DNA from: Kordia sp965283645
GTDB lineage: Bacteria; Bacteroidota; Bacteroidia; Flavobacteriales; Flavobacteriaceae
Direction of reading: 5' to 3'
Length of the DNA: 64,000 bases
NCBI RefSeq assembly: GCF_965283645.1
Contig: NZ_CBDIPG010000001.1
Coordinates: 4,030,001-4,094,000 of the forward strand
Shown here: piece by piece, positions 7,346 through 18,550 of the stretch
How positions within the stretch are numbered: the first letter of the stretch is position 1
How the letters are laid out: each line of letters begins with the position of its first letter
Program-made: the position numbers and the translations under genes
Notes under the pieces: model-generated
Database searches by the model: none
What the model saw: the letters and a program-made list of their open reading frames with translations, nothing else
Told to the model about the DNA's origin: nothing

Positions 7346-10300
7346 ATGAGAAAAGAATACAAGAAAATTGATTTTTCAAAGCGATTAATAGCATTTATAT
7401 TGCTATTTGTATTTTTACCTAGCATAATCCCCAATAATTATGTGATGGCAAATAACAATGGTCCAAACGCACCCGAGGCTTCAGGGTTTGAACCTATTGG
7501 GGCTACGGATATGGTAAATCTATCAACGGGTGACACAGCTTATGTGCTACCGCTTATAAATATTGGTGAGTTCCCAATAACACTTTCTTATCATTCAGGA
7601 ATCCCACTTGACATGGAATCTTCTTGGACAGGATTAGGATGGAATATCAACACAGGAGCAATTGCCCGGGGTGTTAGCGCTTCTCCTGATGATTGGAAGA
7701 ATGCCAATGCATTAGATTTTATCTATTTTGAAGACTCAGAAGAAATATACAATGTTAATATTGGAATTGGATTACCTAAAACATCAGAAGTCGGAGTTGG
7801 ACTTTCGTGGGGTTCTAATAAAAGTTTAAGTGGTTCTGTTTTTGGATCATTTATGTTTGCAAGTGCAAGTATTTCTACTGATTTAAGTTATTCACTAGGA
7901 GTGGGTGGTGGTTTTGGAAGCACCAAAACAACTCCAGGTGTTGGAGGTGGACTTTCCATCTCAGGGACAATTAACGGTGGAGCACCTTCAGTCGGTTTAA
8001 GTGTTGGAGGAAGATCTGGAAATATGACCTTAGGTATGGGAGTGAGTTTATCAGACGCAGGAACTTCTTTTTCTATATCTGGCGGATTTAGTAATCGTAA
8101 AAATTCCAAGCAAGGAACTGCTGGTGGTGGTGGAGTTTCCATCGGAAACTATTCGGCAGGAGATTATGACATTAGAAGTGGTGGATTCTTTGTTCCTATT
8201 CAAGTAGGAATTTTTAGTTTTGGCTTCGGATATCAAAAAGTAACCTATTCTTTAAGTAAAGGCTATGGAAAACAAGGCTATGGACTACTATATGCAGGTG
8301 AAGCAGCTGCGACAGATAATTCTGTAAATAGCGAGATTCCTAGTGTTTACAATTTTGGAGATCATCAAAATAGATTTGTTTATGGAGATATGTATGATCA
8401 AACACTTCCTCAGTTAGAAGAAGAATTTGCAGCTGATGATAGAACTGATAAAGAAAAACTAAACTTCTCTTTTGCTGGTTATGATTCCTATGAGGTAAAT
8501 GCCACAGGAATTTCAGGAGCAATGCAACCAAGGGTTTTTGAAAATGCTACTTTATTTGGCTTAGGTTTCAAGGGAAAATATCCTAATCAAGGACAAAGTG
8601 CTCAAGATGATAAGATGAGAATTTACTATCATAACAGTGTCTCGGGAAATACAGATTATTTACCTCAAAAACAACTTGGTAATAATTTTGATTTTTACTT
8701 TAACGGTCATTTTACTCAAAATACAGTAATTGATCCATTGAATTATACAAATGATTTTTCGTTTAGCACATCATCTTCGAAGACTTTACAAAATTACTTA
8801 CCTACAGGAAGAAACATAGATAACGAGCGTAAACGTTCAGGGAATTATGTAGAAGTTTTTACAAATGAGCAAATCCGAAATGGACAAGCTTATGGCTTGA
8901 TGGCTCCTGAGAGTTTACCAAACGTTCAGAGAAATAATGCTCAGTATGATAATGATGGTATCGGAGGATATAAAATTACTAGTCCTGACGGAAAAACATA
9001 TCATTTTTCGCTTCCAGTTTATAATTATGAACGAGTAGAGCGAAGTAATCTTAAAGATGGCTCAGGTGATCATGTAAATGAAAAAAGACAATTTACACCT
9101 TTTGCTACACATTGGCTCTTAACTGCAATTACGGGACCCGATTATATTAAAAATGACACCAATCGGGAGTACCCTGATCATGGAGATTATGGGTATTGGG
9201 TTCGATTAGATCATGGAAAATGGTCAGAAGGATATGTATGGAGAAGCCCATACAACGGAGTTAATTTTCACACGAATATTGATAAGGAAATTGGCGATAA
9301 AGACTTTGGAAACTTTCAGTATGGTCGTAAAGACTTATACTATTTAGACAAAGTAGTTTCTCAAACGCATACGGCTTATTTTGTAAAAGATATCCGTTAC
9401 GATGCTACGGGTGCACATGGAGATAACGATGATAATGCTTCAAACGATCCTTCAAGTGATAAATACGTTTATTCCTATACAAAAGCTCCAAAAGTTGATG
9501 ATGATACTGGAAACGGGAATTCTCCATGGGTATATGAGCCAGGAATTGAGTATAAGCGAGAATATCAATTATTCTTAGATAAAATTGTAGTAGTTCCAAC
9601 AAAGTTTGATAATGTATCCAAATCAAACGGAAACACTTCGTTAAATACTAAAAATCTTCCAGGGTATATAAAAGATGATAATTACAAACCTTCTTACTAT
9701 GCAGGAGGAGCAACGATGGCTCCTTATGGAATTCCTATTGGTTCAGGAGGTTTTTATGCTGAATATGGGAATTACCCAAATTTTAATATACACAGTGAGA
9801 GTGATGTATATGATGTGACTGATTTTGCAAATTTTGATTACTCAAAAGCTACTAAAACAATACAGTTAAAATATAATTATGAATTAGCAAAAAACTCTCC
9901 AAGTTCAATTGCTAATTCGGGAGAAAAAGGAAATTTAGATAAAGGAAGATTGACGTTAAAAGAAGTAGAGTTTTTAGGAAGAGATTTATATTCATATATG
10001 CCTTCTTATAAATTTGATTACAAAGGAACAGACTTTAGTTATCCTGTTGGACATCAAGAAAATGTAAACCAGAAGGTTAAAAAAGCAAAAGATGAGTGGG
10101 GCTTCATTGATGAACAATACTATTTAAAAGAATATTTAAGATTAACACACAACTCAGTACCAGGCGATGCTAATTATGAAGCATTATATAATCAATATTA
10201 CCCACAATATGCGACTTCACACGGTCCAGATAATTGGAGTTTAGAAACAATTACGACTCCAACAGGAAGTAGTTTAGCGTTTGCATACGAGGAAGATGAT

Positions 10301-13300
10301 TATCATACAGAAGCCTTTTCAAGAAAATACTGGTCAGTACATAGTGATGAGCTAGAGTTTAAATTCGATCCAATTGATATAAGTGGAAACGGGACTCAAT
10401 ACTCAGTTGTATTAGATGTTCGAAAAATCACAGGACTCAATTATGAAATAGATTTTGACAAATACTTTACAGTAGGTGATAAAACACAGCTCAATATGTC
10501 TGGTTGTTTAAATAGAAGAAGTTCAAGGAATGTAAAAATTAATATTAATAAGCCTGTAGAAGTACTTCAGGCAACACAGACTAGCTTGAAACTACAATTT
10601 ATTGCTGATGCAGGTGTAGAATATGTCAATTCAGATGATCATATTGGTTGGTGGACAACTCCAAGTTGGTTCAGTCTAAATAACAGCTACAATGGAGATG
10701 TAAAAAACTCTGGATTATATGCCAATGAAGATTGTCCGCAGTCACATCCCGCGTATACATGGACAATGAATATTAATTACAAGCTTATAGCAAATACAGT
10801 TCCAAAGGAAGAAACAGGAGGAGGAATACGTGTAAAATCTATTACGATGAATGATGAAAGTAACAATAGTTATGTAACTAATTATTATTACAACAATCCT
10901 GGTACAGAAAAACAAAAAGACATTGGTACTTATCGTTCCTCAGGAATTACTTCATTTTCTCCAACCAATGGATTAAAATTTATTCCATATCAATCAGAAT
11001 TACCTGGGGCAGGTGTCATGTATGAATATGTAACTATGGAATCAGAATCGTCTCAAGGAGTTTCTTTAGGAGAAACTAGATATAGGTTTCATACGTTAAA
11101 GCCGGTATACGATATTTTTAATCCTAATTTGACGATGTATGATGATGAAAATGTGGAAATATTTAGCGCTGAAGTAGAAAATGCAAATGGACACCCTGAC
11201 GCTTTACTACACGCTGACCAAAAAGTATATGCAAAGAAAATTCATTTAAAAGTAAATACATCTTTGGTAGGGAAATTTAGAAGTATTGAGCAGTTCAATA
11301 TTCATGGACAGATGCTTACTAAAACTGAGAATAACTATCGAAGTGGAGCTGATTTAGCATATTATTCTAACAGAGGAAGTGCTACAGAATCTTTTCAGAG
11401 TATGAAGTCCATATTTAGAGCAAATGCAGACGATGAGTTTCCTGCCCTTGAAAAAAGATTGTTATCATTATCTTCTAGAACTGATTATAGTTCGGTATTA
11501 GAAAGTGTAACTACGTATTCTCAATTTGGAAAAACTACAGAAAACTACAGTAATGCTGATGAGCAAACAGGAGCCTTTAGAACTCAAACGACTCAATTGG
11601 CAGATGGTTCATATTTACGAACAGATAAAGTTCCTGCATATAAAAAATATCCTGCTATGGGGTCAAAAGTAGATAATCCACTTAATAAGCATATGCTTAC
11701 ACAAGGAGCTATGGAAACGGTTTCATGGGCTGGAAGCGATAATGTCTCTCTATACAAAACTTTGGGAGCAACTATTAGTACATGGAATGACACATGGAAT
11801 TATAGAGATGCTTTAGGAAATGAAACACAGCAAACAGATGTTTGGCGTAAACATAAAAATTTCGTTTGGAAAGAAAGTGTTGATCCTGTTAACGGAACAT
11901 TTTCTACAACTATAAATCATACCTACGATTATTTTGATTGGAATACAGGATCGCCAACAAGTGAAAAATGGCAAAACATTTCAGAAGTTACAAGATATAC
12001 ACATTGGTCTTCGCCTATAGAAACAAAAGATATCAATGGTAATTTTGCATCTTCTAAATTAGCGGATGACGATAAATATGTAGTAGCTAGTGGAAATGCA
12101 CGTTTTTCTGAAATGTATTATTCAGGTGCAGAACATATCTATAATGCAACCATGTTTGATGGAGAAGTTGGAGGAGCACAATATGTTACTTCTGAACAGA
12201 CCCATACAGGGAACAATGCAATAAATATTTCGAGTTCTAATCAAAAAGGATTCGTTGTTTCAGGTGATGTAGGAACAGATCATTATGATCTTTCCAAAAC
12301 ATTTAGACCAGGAAAGTATAAGGTTTCTTTTTGGGCATACAATTTAAAAAATGAAGCCATAAATAATGTTCGCCTCATGCAAAATGGCATAGCTATTAAT
12401 AGAAATGATGGAGAAGATGTTATTGCTGGTGATTGGACACTACTGAATTATTATATAGATATAGTACCTAATGCACCAGTTGAAGTTTTTATTACTTCAA
12501 GTCAAGACTTAACAGAAAGTCTCGGAGGACAATTAATGATTTTTGATGATTTCCGTATGCATCCTATATATGCTAGTATGAACAGTTATGTGTACGATAT
12601 TAATACAGATGAACTTCTATATATTTTAAATGGAAATAACTTAGGAACAAAATATGACTATGACAAAGCAGGAAGATTATGTGCTACTTACAGTGAAGTA
12701 GCTACTACTTCTGATTTTACAGGCGGTTTCAAAATCACGAGTCAAAATAAGTACCATTACCAAGGTATGGATGATAGTGATTGTGGTTGTTGTGCTGCTA
12801 CAGCTGCTACAAGTTCACAAGAGAGTCTAAGCGCATCATTGGAAGAAGTTGAAAACGGAGCCTATACGCGCCTATTTGAAGTAACTCCACAAAATGGTTC
12901 AGGAAGCTATAATTATCAATGGCGATGGCTCACTGATACAAGTAACAATTCCTATTCTGATTTTGTTACTGGAACTTCCAAGCAGGCTATTCCTTTTGCG
13001 GTTGCCTACTGTAATGACAAGGATAATTCTTATGACAAAGTATGGGAACTTGAAGTAAAGGTAACGGATCTTTCAACTGGGGCATCCACGATACAGAAAG
13101 ATAAAATAATAATTTCTGATTGTATTTTTGAGGTTAGCGAAGTGAAATGGGTGGATATCGAAATATCTGAAAACTATGAGTCTTGCTCTCAAAACTCAAA
13201 AATCACATTTCGTCCATTTGTAATTAAACCTGAACATGAGAATTACGAGTATCAATATAAAGTGTATGATGCTTTACATGAACAGTGGTCAAGTTATACA

Positions 13301-13609
13301 ACAGTAGTGAATTCAAAAGGTATATTTTGTACACCTCACTTTTATGTTCCCTCAGGAACTTGTAAAGATCAATATATGAATTATTATATTTTTCAGTACA
13401 AAGTAATTGATACAGAAACAGGTAATTTTTATGAATCTCCTATTTTGAATGTTTATTTAGAATGTGCTACTAGTACAATAGATCAGAGTTTAGTATTGCC
13501 AACAAATAGTGATCATGAGCAATATGCTGTGTATGGAAATGTAGTAGAGAAAGATGCGCAAGGAAAAATCAGTAAGGTTTACAATATAAATGAAATAACA
13601 AAAAAATAA
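7346..13609 (+). CDS. Giant secreted RHS-partner protein, SpvB-like N terminus
   Basis: 2087 residues with a signal peptide (about 15-37). Residues 45-115 (GATDMVNLSTGDTAYVLPLINIGEFPITLSYHSG...TGLGWNINTGAIAR) are the conserved start of the large Bacteroidetes proteins that precede RHS toxins and resemble the SpvB/TcaC N domain. A glycine/serine-rich low-complexity beta region follows (about 145-275). The middle is a long beta-rich scaffold. Near residues 1750-1815 are an RHS-like YDYDKAGRLCATYSE repeat and a CGCC cluster, then a tail with two Ig/PKD-like modules (about 1835-2050). It lies 13 bp upstream of the RHS-core gene. By analogy with Tc and RHS cocoons, the two proteins may together form one shell; this is inference. 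Confidence 0.75.
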   Translation: MRKEYKKIDFSKRLIAFILLFVFLPSIIPNNYVMANNNGPNAPEASGFEPIGATDMVNLSTGDTAYVLPLINIGEFPITLSYHSGIPLDMESSWTGLGWNINTGAIARGVSASPDDWKNANALDFIYFEDSEEIYNVNIGIGLPKTSEVGVGLSWGSNKSLSGSVFGSFMFASASISTDLSYSLGVGGGFGSTKTTPGVGGGLSISGTINGGAPSVGLSVGGRSGNMTLGMGVSLSDAGTSFSISGGFSNRKNSKQGTAGGGGVSIGNYSAGDYDIRSGGFFVPIQVGIFSFGFGYQKVTYSLSKGYGKQGYGLLYAGEAAATDNSVNSEIPSVYNFGDHQNRFVYGDMYDQTLPQLEEEFAADDRTDKEKLNFSFAGYDSYEVNATGISGAMQPRVFENATLFGLGFKGKYPNQGQSAQDDKMRIYYHNSVSGNTDYLPQKQLGNNFDFYFNGHFTQNTVIDPLNYTNDFSFSTSSSKTLQNYLPTGRNIDNERKRSGNYVEVFTNEQIRNGQAYGLMAPESLPNVQRNNAQYDNDGIGGYKITSPDGKTYHFSLPVYNYERVERSNLKDGSGDHVNEKRQFTPFATHWLLTAITGPDYIKNDTNREYPDHGDYGYWVRLDHGKWSEGYVWRSPYNGVNFHTNIDKEIGDKDFGNFQYGRKDLYYLDKVVSQTHTAYFVKDIRYDATGAHGDNDDNASNDPSSDKYVYSYTKAPKVDDDTGNGNSPWVYEPGIEYKREYQLFLDKIVVVPTKFDNVSKSNGNTSLNTKNLPGYIKDDNYKPSYYAGGATMAPYGIPIGSGGFYAEYGNYPNFNIHSESDVYDVTDFANFDYSKATKTIQLKYNYELAKNSPSSIANSGEKGNLDKGRLTLKEVEFLGRDLYSYMPSYKFDYKGTDFSYPVGHQENVNQKVKKAKDEWGFIDEQYYLKEYLRLTHNSVPGDANYEALYNQYYPQYATSHGPDNWSLETITTPTGSSLAFAYEEDDYHTEAFSRKYWSVHSDELEFKFDPIDISGNGTQYSVVLDVRKITGLNYEIDFDKYFTVGDKTQLNMSGCLNRRSSRNVKININKPVEVLQATQTSLKLQFIADAGVEYVNSDDHIGWWTTPSWFSLNNSYNGDVKNSGLYANEDCPQSHPAYTWTMNINYKLIANTVPKEETGGGIRVKSITMNDESNNSYVTNYYYNNPGTEKQKDIGTYRSSGITSFSPTNGLKFIPYQSELPGAGVMYEYVTMESESSQGVSLGETRYRFHTLKPVYDIFNPNLTMYDDENVEIFSAEVENANGHPDALLHADQKVYAKKIHLKVNTSLVGKFRSIEQFNIHGQMLTKTENNYRSGADLAYYSNRGSATESFQSMKSIFRANADDEFPALEKRLLSLSSRTDYSSVLESVTTYSQFGKTTENYSNADEQTGAFRTQTTQLADGSYLRTDKVPAYKKYPAMGSKVDNPLNKHMLTQGAMETVSWAGSDNVSLYKTLGATISTWNDTWNYRDALGNETQQTDVWRKHKNFVWKESVDPVNGTFSTTINHTYDYFDWNTGSPTSEKWQNISEVTRYTHWSSPIETKDINGNFASSKLADDDKYVVASGNARFSEMYYSGAEHIYNATMFDGEVGGAQYVTSEQTHTGNNAINISSSNQKGFVVSGDVGTDHYDLSKTFRPGKYKVSFWAYNLKNEAINNVRLMQNGIAINRNDGEDVIAGDWTLLNYYIDIVPNAPVEVFITSSQDLTESLGGQLMIFDDFRMHPIYASMNSYVYDINTDELLYILNGNNLGTKYDYDKAGRLCATYSEVATTSDFTGGFKITSQNKYHYQGMDDSDCGCCAATAATSSQESLSASLEEVENGAYTRLFEVTPQNGSGSYNYQWRWLTDTSNNSYSDFVTGTSKQAIPFAVAYCNDKDNSYDKVWELEVKVTDLSTGASTIQKDKIIISDCIFEVSEVKWVDIEISENYESCSQNSKITFRPFVIKPEHENYEYQYKVYDALHEQWSSYTTVVNSKGIFCTPHFYVPSGTCKDQYMNYYIFQYKVIDTETGNFYESPILNVYLECATSTIDQSLVLPTNSDHEQYAVYGNVVEKDAQGKISKVYNINEITKK

Positions 13610-13622
13610 AATAGCTAAGAAA

Positions 13623-16600
13623 ATGTATATAACACATAAAATTATAACTTTAGCAATATTGTTCTCGGTGCTATTTCTTAGTGCACAAGAGCAACCACCA
13701 ACACCAACAAATGAGCAAAACTCAAATTGGATAAGTTCGATATCTTACAAGTTAGACGGGCAGACAGGCTCTAAAGGAGTATCATTTTTTAATAATCTAG
13801 GTAAACCTACTGAGACTAAAAGTTGGGATATTCTAACAGGAAAAGTATGGACTTCACAAACATTATATGACTATCACGGGCGATCGACTTTACAAACGTT
13901 AAGTGCTCCTTCAGGATTTAGTTTTGAAAAAACGACAGGTTTTATAAAAAACAGTTTTGGAACAGATTACAGTACATTAGATTTTGATACAACTTCACTT
14001 AGTGAAAATCCAAGAAGCGTATCAGAAACTTCACCACTGGGCAGTTATTACAGTACTCAAAATACTACGAATCCGTATCAAGATATTACAAGTTATCCTT
14101 TTTCTAAAGCTGTTTACAGTACCATGAACCCAGGTCAAGTAAAAAAAGTAGTTGGCGGAAATAAAATTAATGGAGAATGGAAACAAGGCTATAGTTTTTC
14201 TATGCCTGCTGGTCAAGAATTAGGGAGTTCATTGGCTTTTGCTGACCCAAGTTACAACAATAAAATAATTACAAAATCTGTTGGTAGAGATATACATGGT
14301 ATTGAATCAGTTGTTTTTACAGATGCTGATGGTAATACACTAGCTGCTGCACGAAGTGGAAATGAGGAAGGGTCTGTTGTAAATCCTATCGATACTACGG
14401 TTGATATTAAAGAGCTGGGATTTGTAGATATTCATATTCCTGTAGGATGTACAGGAATATCTGTTCAAAATCTTGGAGGAAGATCATTAAATATCTATAA
14501 TTTAGTAACAGAAAATCTTGTAAATACAACTAGTTCTAGTGCAAATCTATCAGCAGGGTTTTACAGAATAGCTGTAGCTGATCTTGATACCTATGTGTAT
14601 GATGAGTACAATCCGATTCGTATTACACATACCGTAAATTATTATGATTACACGTTAAACTATTATGATAGATCAGGAAGGTTATTAAAATCTACCCAAC
14701 CTAATGGAGCATCCTTAGAAAGCACCTATACATATAATTCTTTAGGGCAAACGCAAAATGCAACAAGTCCTGATGAAGGAAACGCAAGTTTTAAATATCG
14801 AAAAGACGGTCAAATTAGATTTTCTCAAAACAGCAAGCAAGCTGAGAATAATTATTTTTCATATACCAATTATGACCAACTAGGGCGTCCAGTAGAAAGT
14901 GGTGTATATAAAGGTCAAGATATCCCATTTCATGTAGATACTTCAACCAGTGGAAATATATCGGGAATAACCGTTACTCCAACTCATATACAAAATGTGA
15001 CTATAAGCTCTTTTGGCGGAAATACTATTTATACAAAAGAAGCTGGTCATGCATATTGGCAAGCAGGATTCAATTCACAGGAACAACTCATAGGTGATGG
15101 GAAAATTACTTTTAAAACAAATAACACATCAAGTAACTATATTATTGTTGGACTATCCGATCCAATGGATAACGTAACGACTCCGTCGTTTACCGCTATG
15201 AAATATGGAATATATGCAGCCAAAAATAAGCTATACATATTAGAAAATGGAGACTTTATCCGTAATCCTGATAATATCTATTTAGAACACGATAATACTT
15301 TAACGACTTCTGATATCTTATCAGTAGAAAGAATAGGAAATACGGTCTACTATAAAAAAAATGATCAAGTTTTGCGAATAGCACAGCATTACTATACAGG
15401 AACCTTGGTCGTAGATGCCAGTATTCGATTAGACAACAATGGTTTTAATGACTTAAAATTGTATGATTTTTATTCAGCGGAAAGTTTAGTAGATGCGCTA
15501 GATGGACTAAATGATATCAATTGTCATGAGCAACACTTTACATTATATGATGTGCCTGATGCAGACTTAATTCAAAGGATGGGAGAATGTGGTTTATCGC
15601 AAAAATCATTCAAGCAAACCTATGTAGCTGGAAATGTTTCCAAAACATATACCAAAAACCCAGAAACAGCAACCACTTGGTATAGCTATGATGCGTATGG
15701 AAGAGTGCGCTGGATTGTTCAAGATATAGATGGTTTGGATTGTTTAAAAACAATTACTTACCAATACGATAATGTAACTGGGCAAGTAGTGCAAGTAGAT
15801 TATCAAAGTCAAAAAGAAAGTGAACGTTTCATTCATAAATACACCTATAATGAAGCGGGACAGTTAATCGTTGTACATACAGGAACACCATATACAGGAC
15901 CAATAACTCCGACAAGTACTTCAATCACTTACAAAGAACAAGCGCGCTACATTTACAATGAAACAGGGCAAGTAACCAGAGTAGAACTAGCGGAAAATTT
16001 ACAGGGAATCGATTATGTGTACAACCTAGCAGGACAACTCAAAGCCATCAATAATGCTAATGTATCTGCAAACAGTGATCCTGGAAGCGATGGAAACAAC
16101 GGTTTTGTGGGAGATGTTTTCGGAATGCAACTTGATTATTATAATGGAGACTATATAAGAACAGGAACACCAACGCCAATAACAAATACAGGAATCAATG
16201 CCACAGATCAATTTAATGGTAATATAAAAGCTGCACAGTGGAAAACCCAAGGAAATACTACAGGTGGCTATGCGTATAACTACAATAAAAATCAATGGCT
16301 TACTGGGGCAGATTTTCAAGGAAGCGGAACGGATTATGATGTAAATAATCTTACCTATGATGCCAATGGAAATATCAAAACTTTAAAAAGAAACGGATAC
16401 ACTGATGGCGCAGGAACAAATAACATGGATGACTTTACCTATCATTACAAACCAAATACAAATCAATTAGTAGCAGTTGAAGATCAAAATGACAATACAG
16501 ATGCCATTCGCTATAACGATTTAAAAAATCAATACACAAGTAGCGCGACAGAAGATGCGAACTATGTATACAATAGTGTAGGTCAATTGGTTGTAAACAA

Positions 16601-18548
16601 GCAAGATAAAATTAATTACGAATACAATGCTGCTGGCTTGGTAACTAAAATAAACAGTTTTAGTGATCAAAATACACAACAATTCTATACGTTATTTAAA
16701 AACGATTATGAAGGAGCTTTTAGACTTTCAATTTTAAATGGATGGAATGTGATGGACGGAAGTGCCAGAATATCGTTTGCAAATCAACCTGATCAAGTTG
16801 ATACAGGAGGTAGTTTAACAATACAAGGAAACAATGATATTATTCCAACGTATTGTACAGATTTTGATGGAGAAACAAATCCGTATCAAAACCGTTTGCA
16901 GTTTAATTTCCATACCAATCTAGCAAGTGCTCCCAACCCATTTATGGCGAGTACTTCCTTTAGAACAATGACAGGAACGTACCACAGTTTAGATTTTGAT
17001 TTATTTATACTACAAGAGCAAATAAAACAAACTACAACGCCAATAACGGCAACAGCCATCGTTCGACTCAAGCAAGAAGACGGAACATTAATTCAAGAAA
17101 TTATAATTTCGCCAAACAATATTGCGTATTGTAATAGACATTTAGAACAAGTACACTTTGAATTTGTTGCTGCAGGCGAAAAAGTCTACTTAGAAATAGA
17201 TGTAGATAACAACGGAACTCAAGGAACAATAGCACCACCATCAGGAGTAACTCGTAAACTACATCAAAGTTTTGAAATAGATAATTTACATTTGCAAGCA
17301 ACGATGAAACCTGCCTTAGCAATTTATTACAATGATCGTGGACATCGTGTCCGTAAAGAATCGTATGACGGCTTTGGAAATGTTTCTAAAACCATTTATG
17401 TACGTGATGTGGCTGGTAGTACCATGGCGGTTTATCGAGCAAGTAGTGGGCGAAATGGTGGATTAGCACTCACGGAGCAACCTGTGTATGGAGCAAGTAG
17501 ATTAGGTGTTTTTTACAGAGACAATGCTTTAGAAGATAAAGGCGTATATGCTTATCAATTGACCGATCATTTAGGGAATGTACGAGCGGTAATTATGAAA
17601 GATGGAAACAATGCGCTATCTTTAACTAGCAAAACAGATTACTATCCGTTTGGGATGCCAATGCCAGATCGCAATGCAACGGATGGAAATTACCGTTATG
17701 CTTATCAAGGACAAGAAAAAGATGCTGAAACAGGGAAAGAGGCGTTTGAAGCAAGGTTATGGGATGCACGTATTGGTCGATGGTTAACTATTGATCCTGC
17801 AGGAGAATTTTACAGTCCATATTTAGGCATGGGAAATAACCCTGTAACTGTTATTGATCCAGATGGTAGATGTACAAAGTGTCCTGATAATGCGAATCAG
17901 AATGATACGTTTGATCATCCTGAATATGGGAAAATGACTTATGACGAAACATTAGGATGGACTGTTTTGGGAGAAATAGCAGTGTTGGATGATGCAGTAA
18001 TTGTCGGAATTAATATGAAAAAAATGGAAAGAATGATGGAAAGTCAACCCATGATTTTTGATGATTTGGATTGCGGTACTTGTGGTTCTTTTAGTATAGA
18101 TATAAAAATGAATGGAATTTATATGTGGGGTACTGGTGGAGGTACAGAAGATTTTGGAAGAAAGCGTAAACCAGGAGAAAAAGTTACTGAGGTATATGAT
18201 ATGAGAGAATGGCTAATCCCTGGTGGTGGTGGTGCAAGAATAACTACTTGGAGAGGTGCACCGAATATAGCTTATTTTGTTCATAGAACCTACAAGGTAG
18301 CTAGGGGCGGCATCAAGCATGGGTTAAAATTACAACCAGTGCTACTTCCACAAAAGGAAATAATATATACCAAAACCGTTACTGTTATGCAATATAATCA
18401 TGACATACCAACAAAAACGACTGATTCATTTCCAATAACTAGAACATATAAAAATATAAAAGAATCAGAGGTAGATCAAAAAATAGATTCTACTAAAAGA
18501 AGTCATAAGTCTCAATACAGAAATTCTAAAACATTTTGGAAAAATTAA
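13623..18548 (+). CDS. RHS repeat polymorphic toxin with RHS-associated core
   Basis: 1641 residues. Signal peptide 1-21 (cleavage near LSAQ). Residues 30-100 resemble the DUF6443-type N domain. YD/RHS repeats occur at about 340-440 and 680-800 (YSYDAYGRVRWI, YTYNEAGQLIVV, YVYNLAGQLKAI) and again near 940-1010, with jelly-roll-like insertions between. The RHS-associated core spans about 1338-1416 (DYYPFGMPMPDR... YQGQEKDAETG... RLWDARIGRWLTIDPAG... YLGMGNNPVTVIDPDG). The DP and DPDG sites are the usual self-cleavage boundary. The last 225 residues are a variable tip of unrecognised type containing a DCGTCG pair and a basic end. In this family the tip is a toxin released from the shell. Gene 18551 follows after 2 bp and is the likely immunity gene. 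Confidence 0.88.
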   Translation: MYITHKIITLAILFSVLFLSAQEQPPTPTNEQNSNWISSISYKLDGQTGSKGVSFFNNLGKPTETKSWDILTGKVWTSQTLYDYHGRSTLQTLSAPSGFSFEKTTGFIKNSFGTDYSTLDFDTTSLSENPRSVSETSPLGSYYSTQNTTNPYQDITSYPFSKAVYSTMNPGQVKKVVGGNKINGEWKQGYSFSMPAGQELGSSLAFADPSYNNKIITKSVGRDIHGIESVVFTDADGNTLAAARSGNEEGSVVNPIDTTVDIKELGFVDIHIPVGCTGISVQNLGGRSLNIYNLVTENLVNTTSSSANLSAGFYRIAVADLDTYVYDEYNPIRITHTVNYYDYTLNYYDRSGRLLKSTQPNGASLESTYTYNSLGQTQNATSPDEGNASFKYRKDGQIRFSQNSKQAENNYFSYTNYDQLGRPVESGVYKGQDIPFHVDTSTSGNISGITVTPTHIQNVTISSFGGNTIYTKEAGHAYWQAGFNSQEQLIGDGKITFKTNNTSSNYIIVGLSDPMDNVTTPSFTAMKYGIYAAKNKLYILENGDFIRNPDNIYLEHDNTLTTSDILSVERIGNTVYYKKNDQVLRIAQHYYTGTLVVDASIRLDNNGFNDLKLYDFYSAESLVDALDGLNDINCHEQHFTLYDVPDADLIQRMGECGLSQKSFKQTYVAGNVSKTYTKNPETATTWYSYDAYGRVRWIVQDIDGLDCLKTITYQYDNVTGQVVQVDYQSQKESERFIHKYTYNEAGQLIVVHTGTPYTGPITPTSTSITYKEQARYIYNETGQVTRVELAENLQGIDYVYNLAGQLKAINNANVSANSDPGSDGNNGFVGDVFGMQLDYYNGDYIRTGTPTPITNTGINATDQFNGNIKAAQWKTQGNTTGGYAYNYNKNQWLTGADFQGSGTDYDVNNLTYDANGNIKTLKRNGYTDGAGTNNMDDFTYHYKPNTNQLVAVEDQNDNTDAIRYNDLKNQYTSSATEDANYVYNSVGQLVVNKQDKINYEYNAAGLVTKINSFSDQNTQQFYTLFKNDYEGAFRLSILNGWNVMDGSARISFANQPDQVDTGGSLTIQGNNDIIPTYCTDFDGETNPYQNRLQFNFHTNLASAPNPFMASTSFRTMTGTYHSLDFDLFILQEQIKQTTTPITATAIVRLKQEDGTLIQEIIISPNNIAYCNRHLEQVHFEFVAAGEKVYLEIDVDNNGTQGTIAPPSGVTRKLHQSFEIDNLHLQATMKPALAIYYNDRGHRVRKESYDGFGNVSKTIYVRDVAGSTMAVYRASSGRNGGLALTEQPVYGASRLGVFYRDNALEDKGVYAYQLTDHLGNVRAVIMKDGNNALSLTSKTDYYPFGMPMPDRNATDGNYRYAYQGQEKDAETGKEAFEARLWDARIGRWLTIDPAGEFYSPYLGMGNNPVTVIDPDGRCTKCPDNANQNDTFDHPEYGKMTYDETLGWTVLGEIAVLDDAVIVGINMKKMERMMESQPMIFDDLDCGTCGSFSIDIKMNGIYMWGTGGGTEDFGRKRKPGEKVTEVYDMREWLIPGGGGARITTWRGAPNIAYFVHRTYKVARGGIKHGLKLQPVLLPQKEIIYTKTVTVMQYNHDIPTKTTDSFPITRTYKNIKESEVDQKIDSTKRSHKSQYRNSKTFWKN

Positions 18549-18550
18549 TT

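Noticed and set aside
7888..8236. Pro-rich minus-strand frames within the 2087-aa gene
   Set aside because: They are complements of the Gly-rich codons on the plus strand, lack signals, and overlap a clear real gene.
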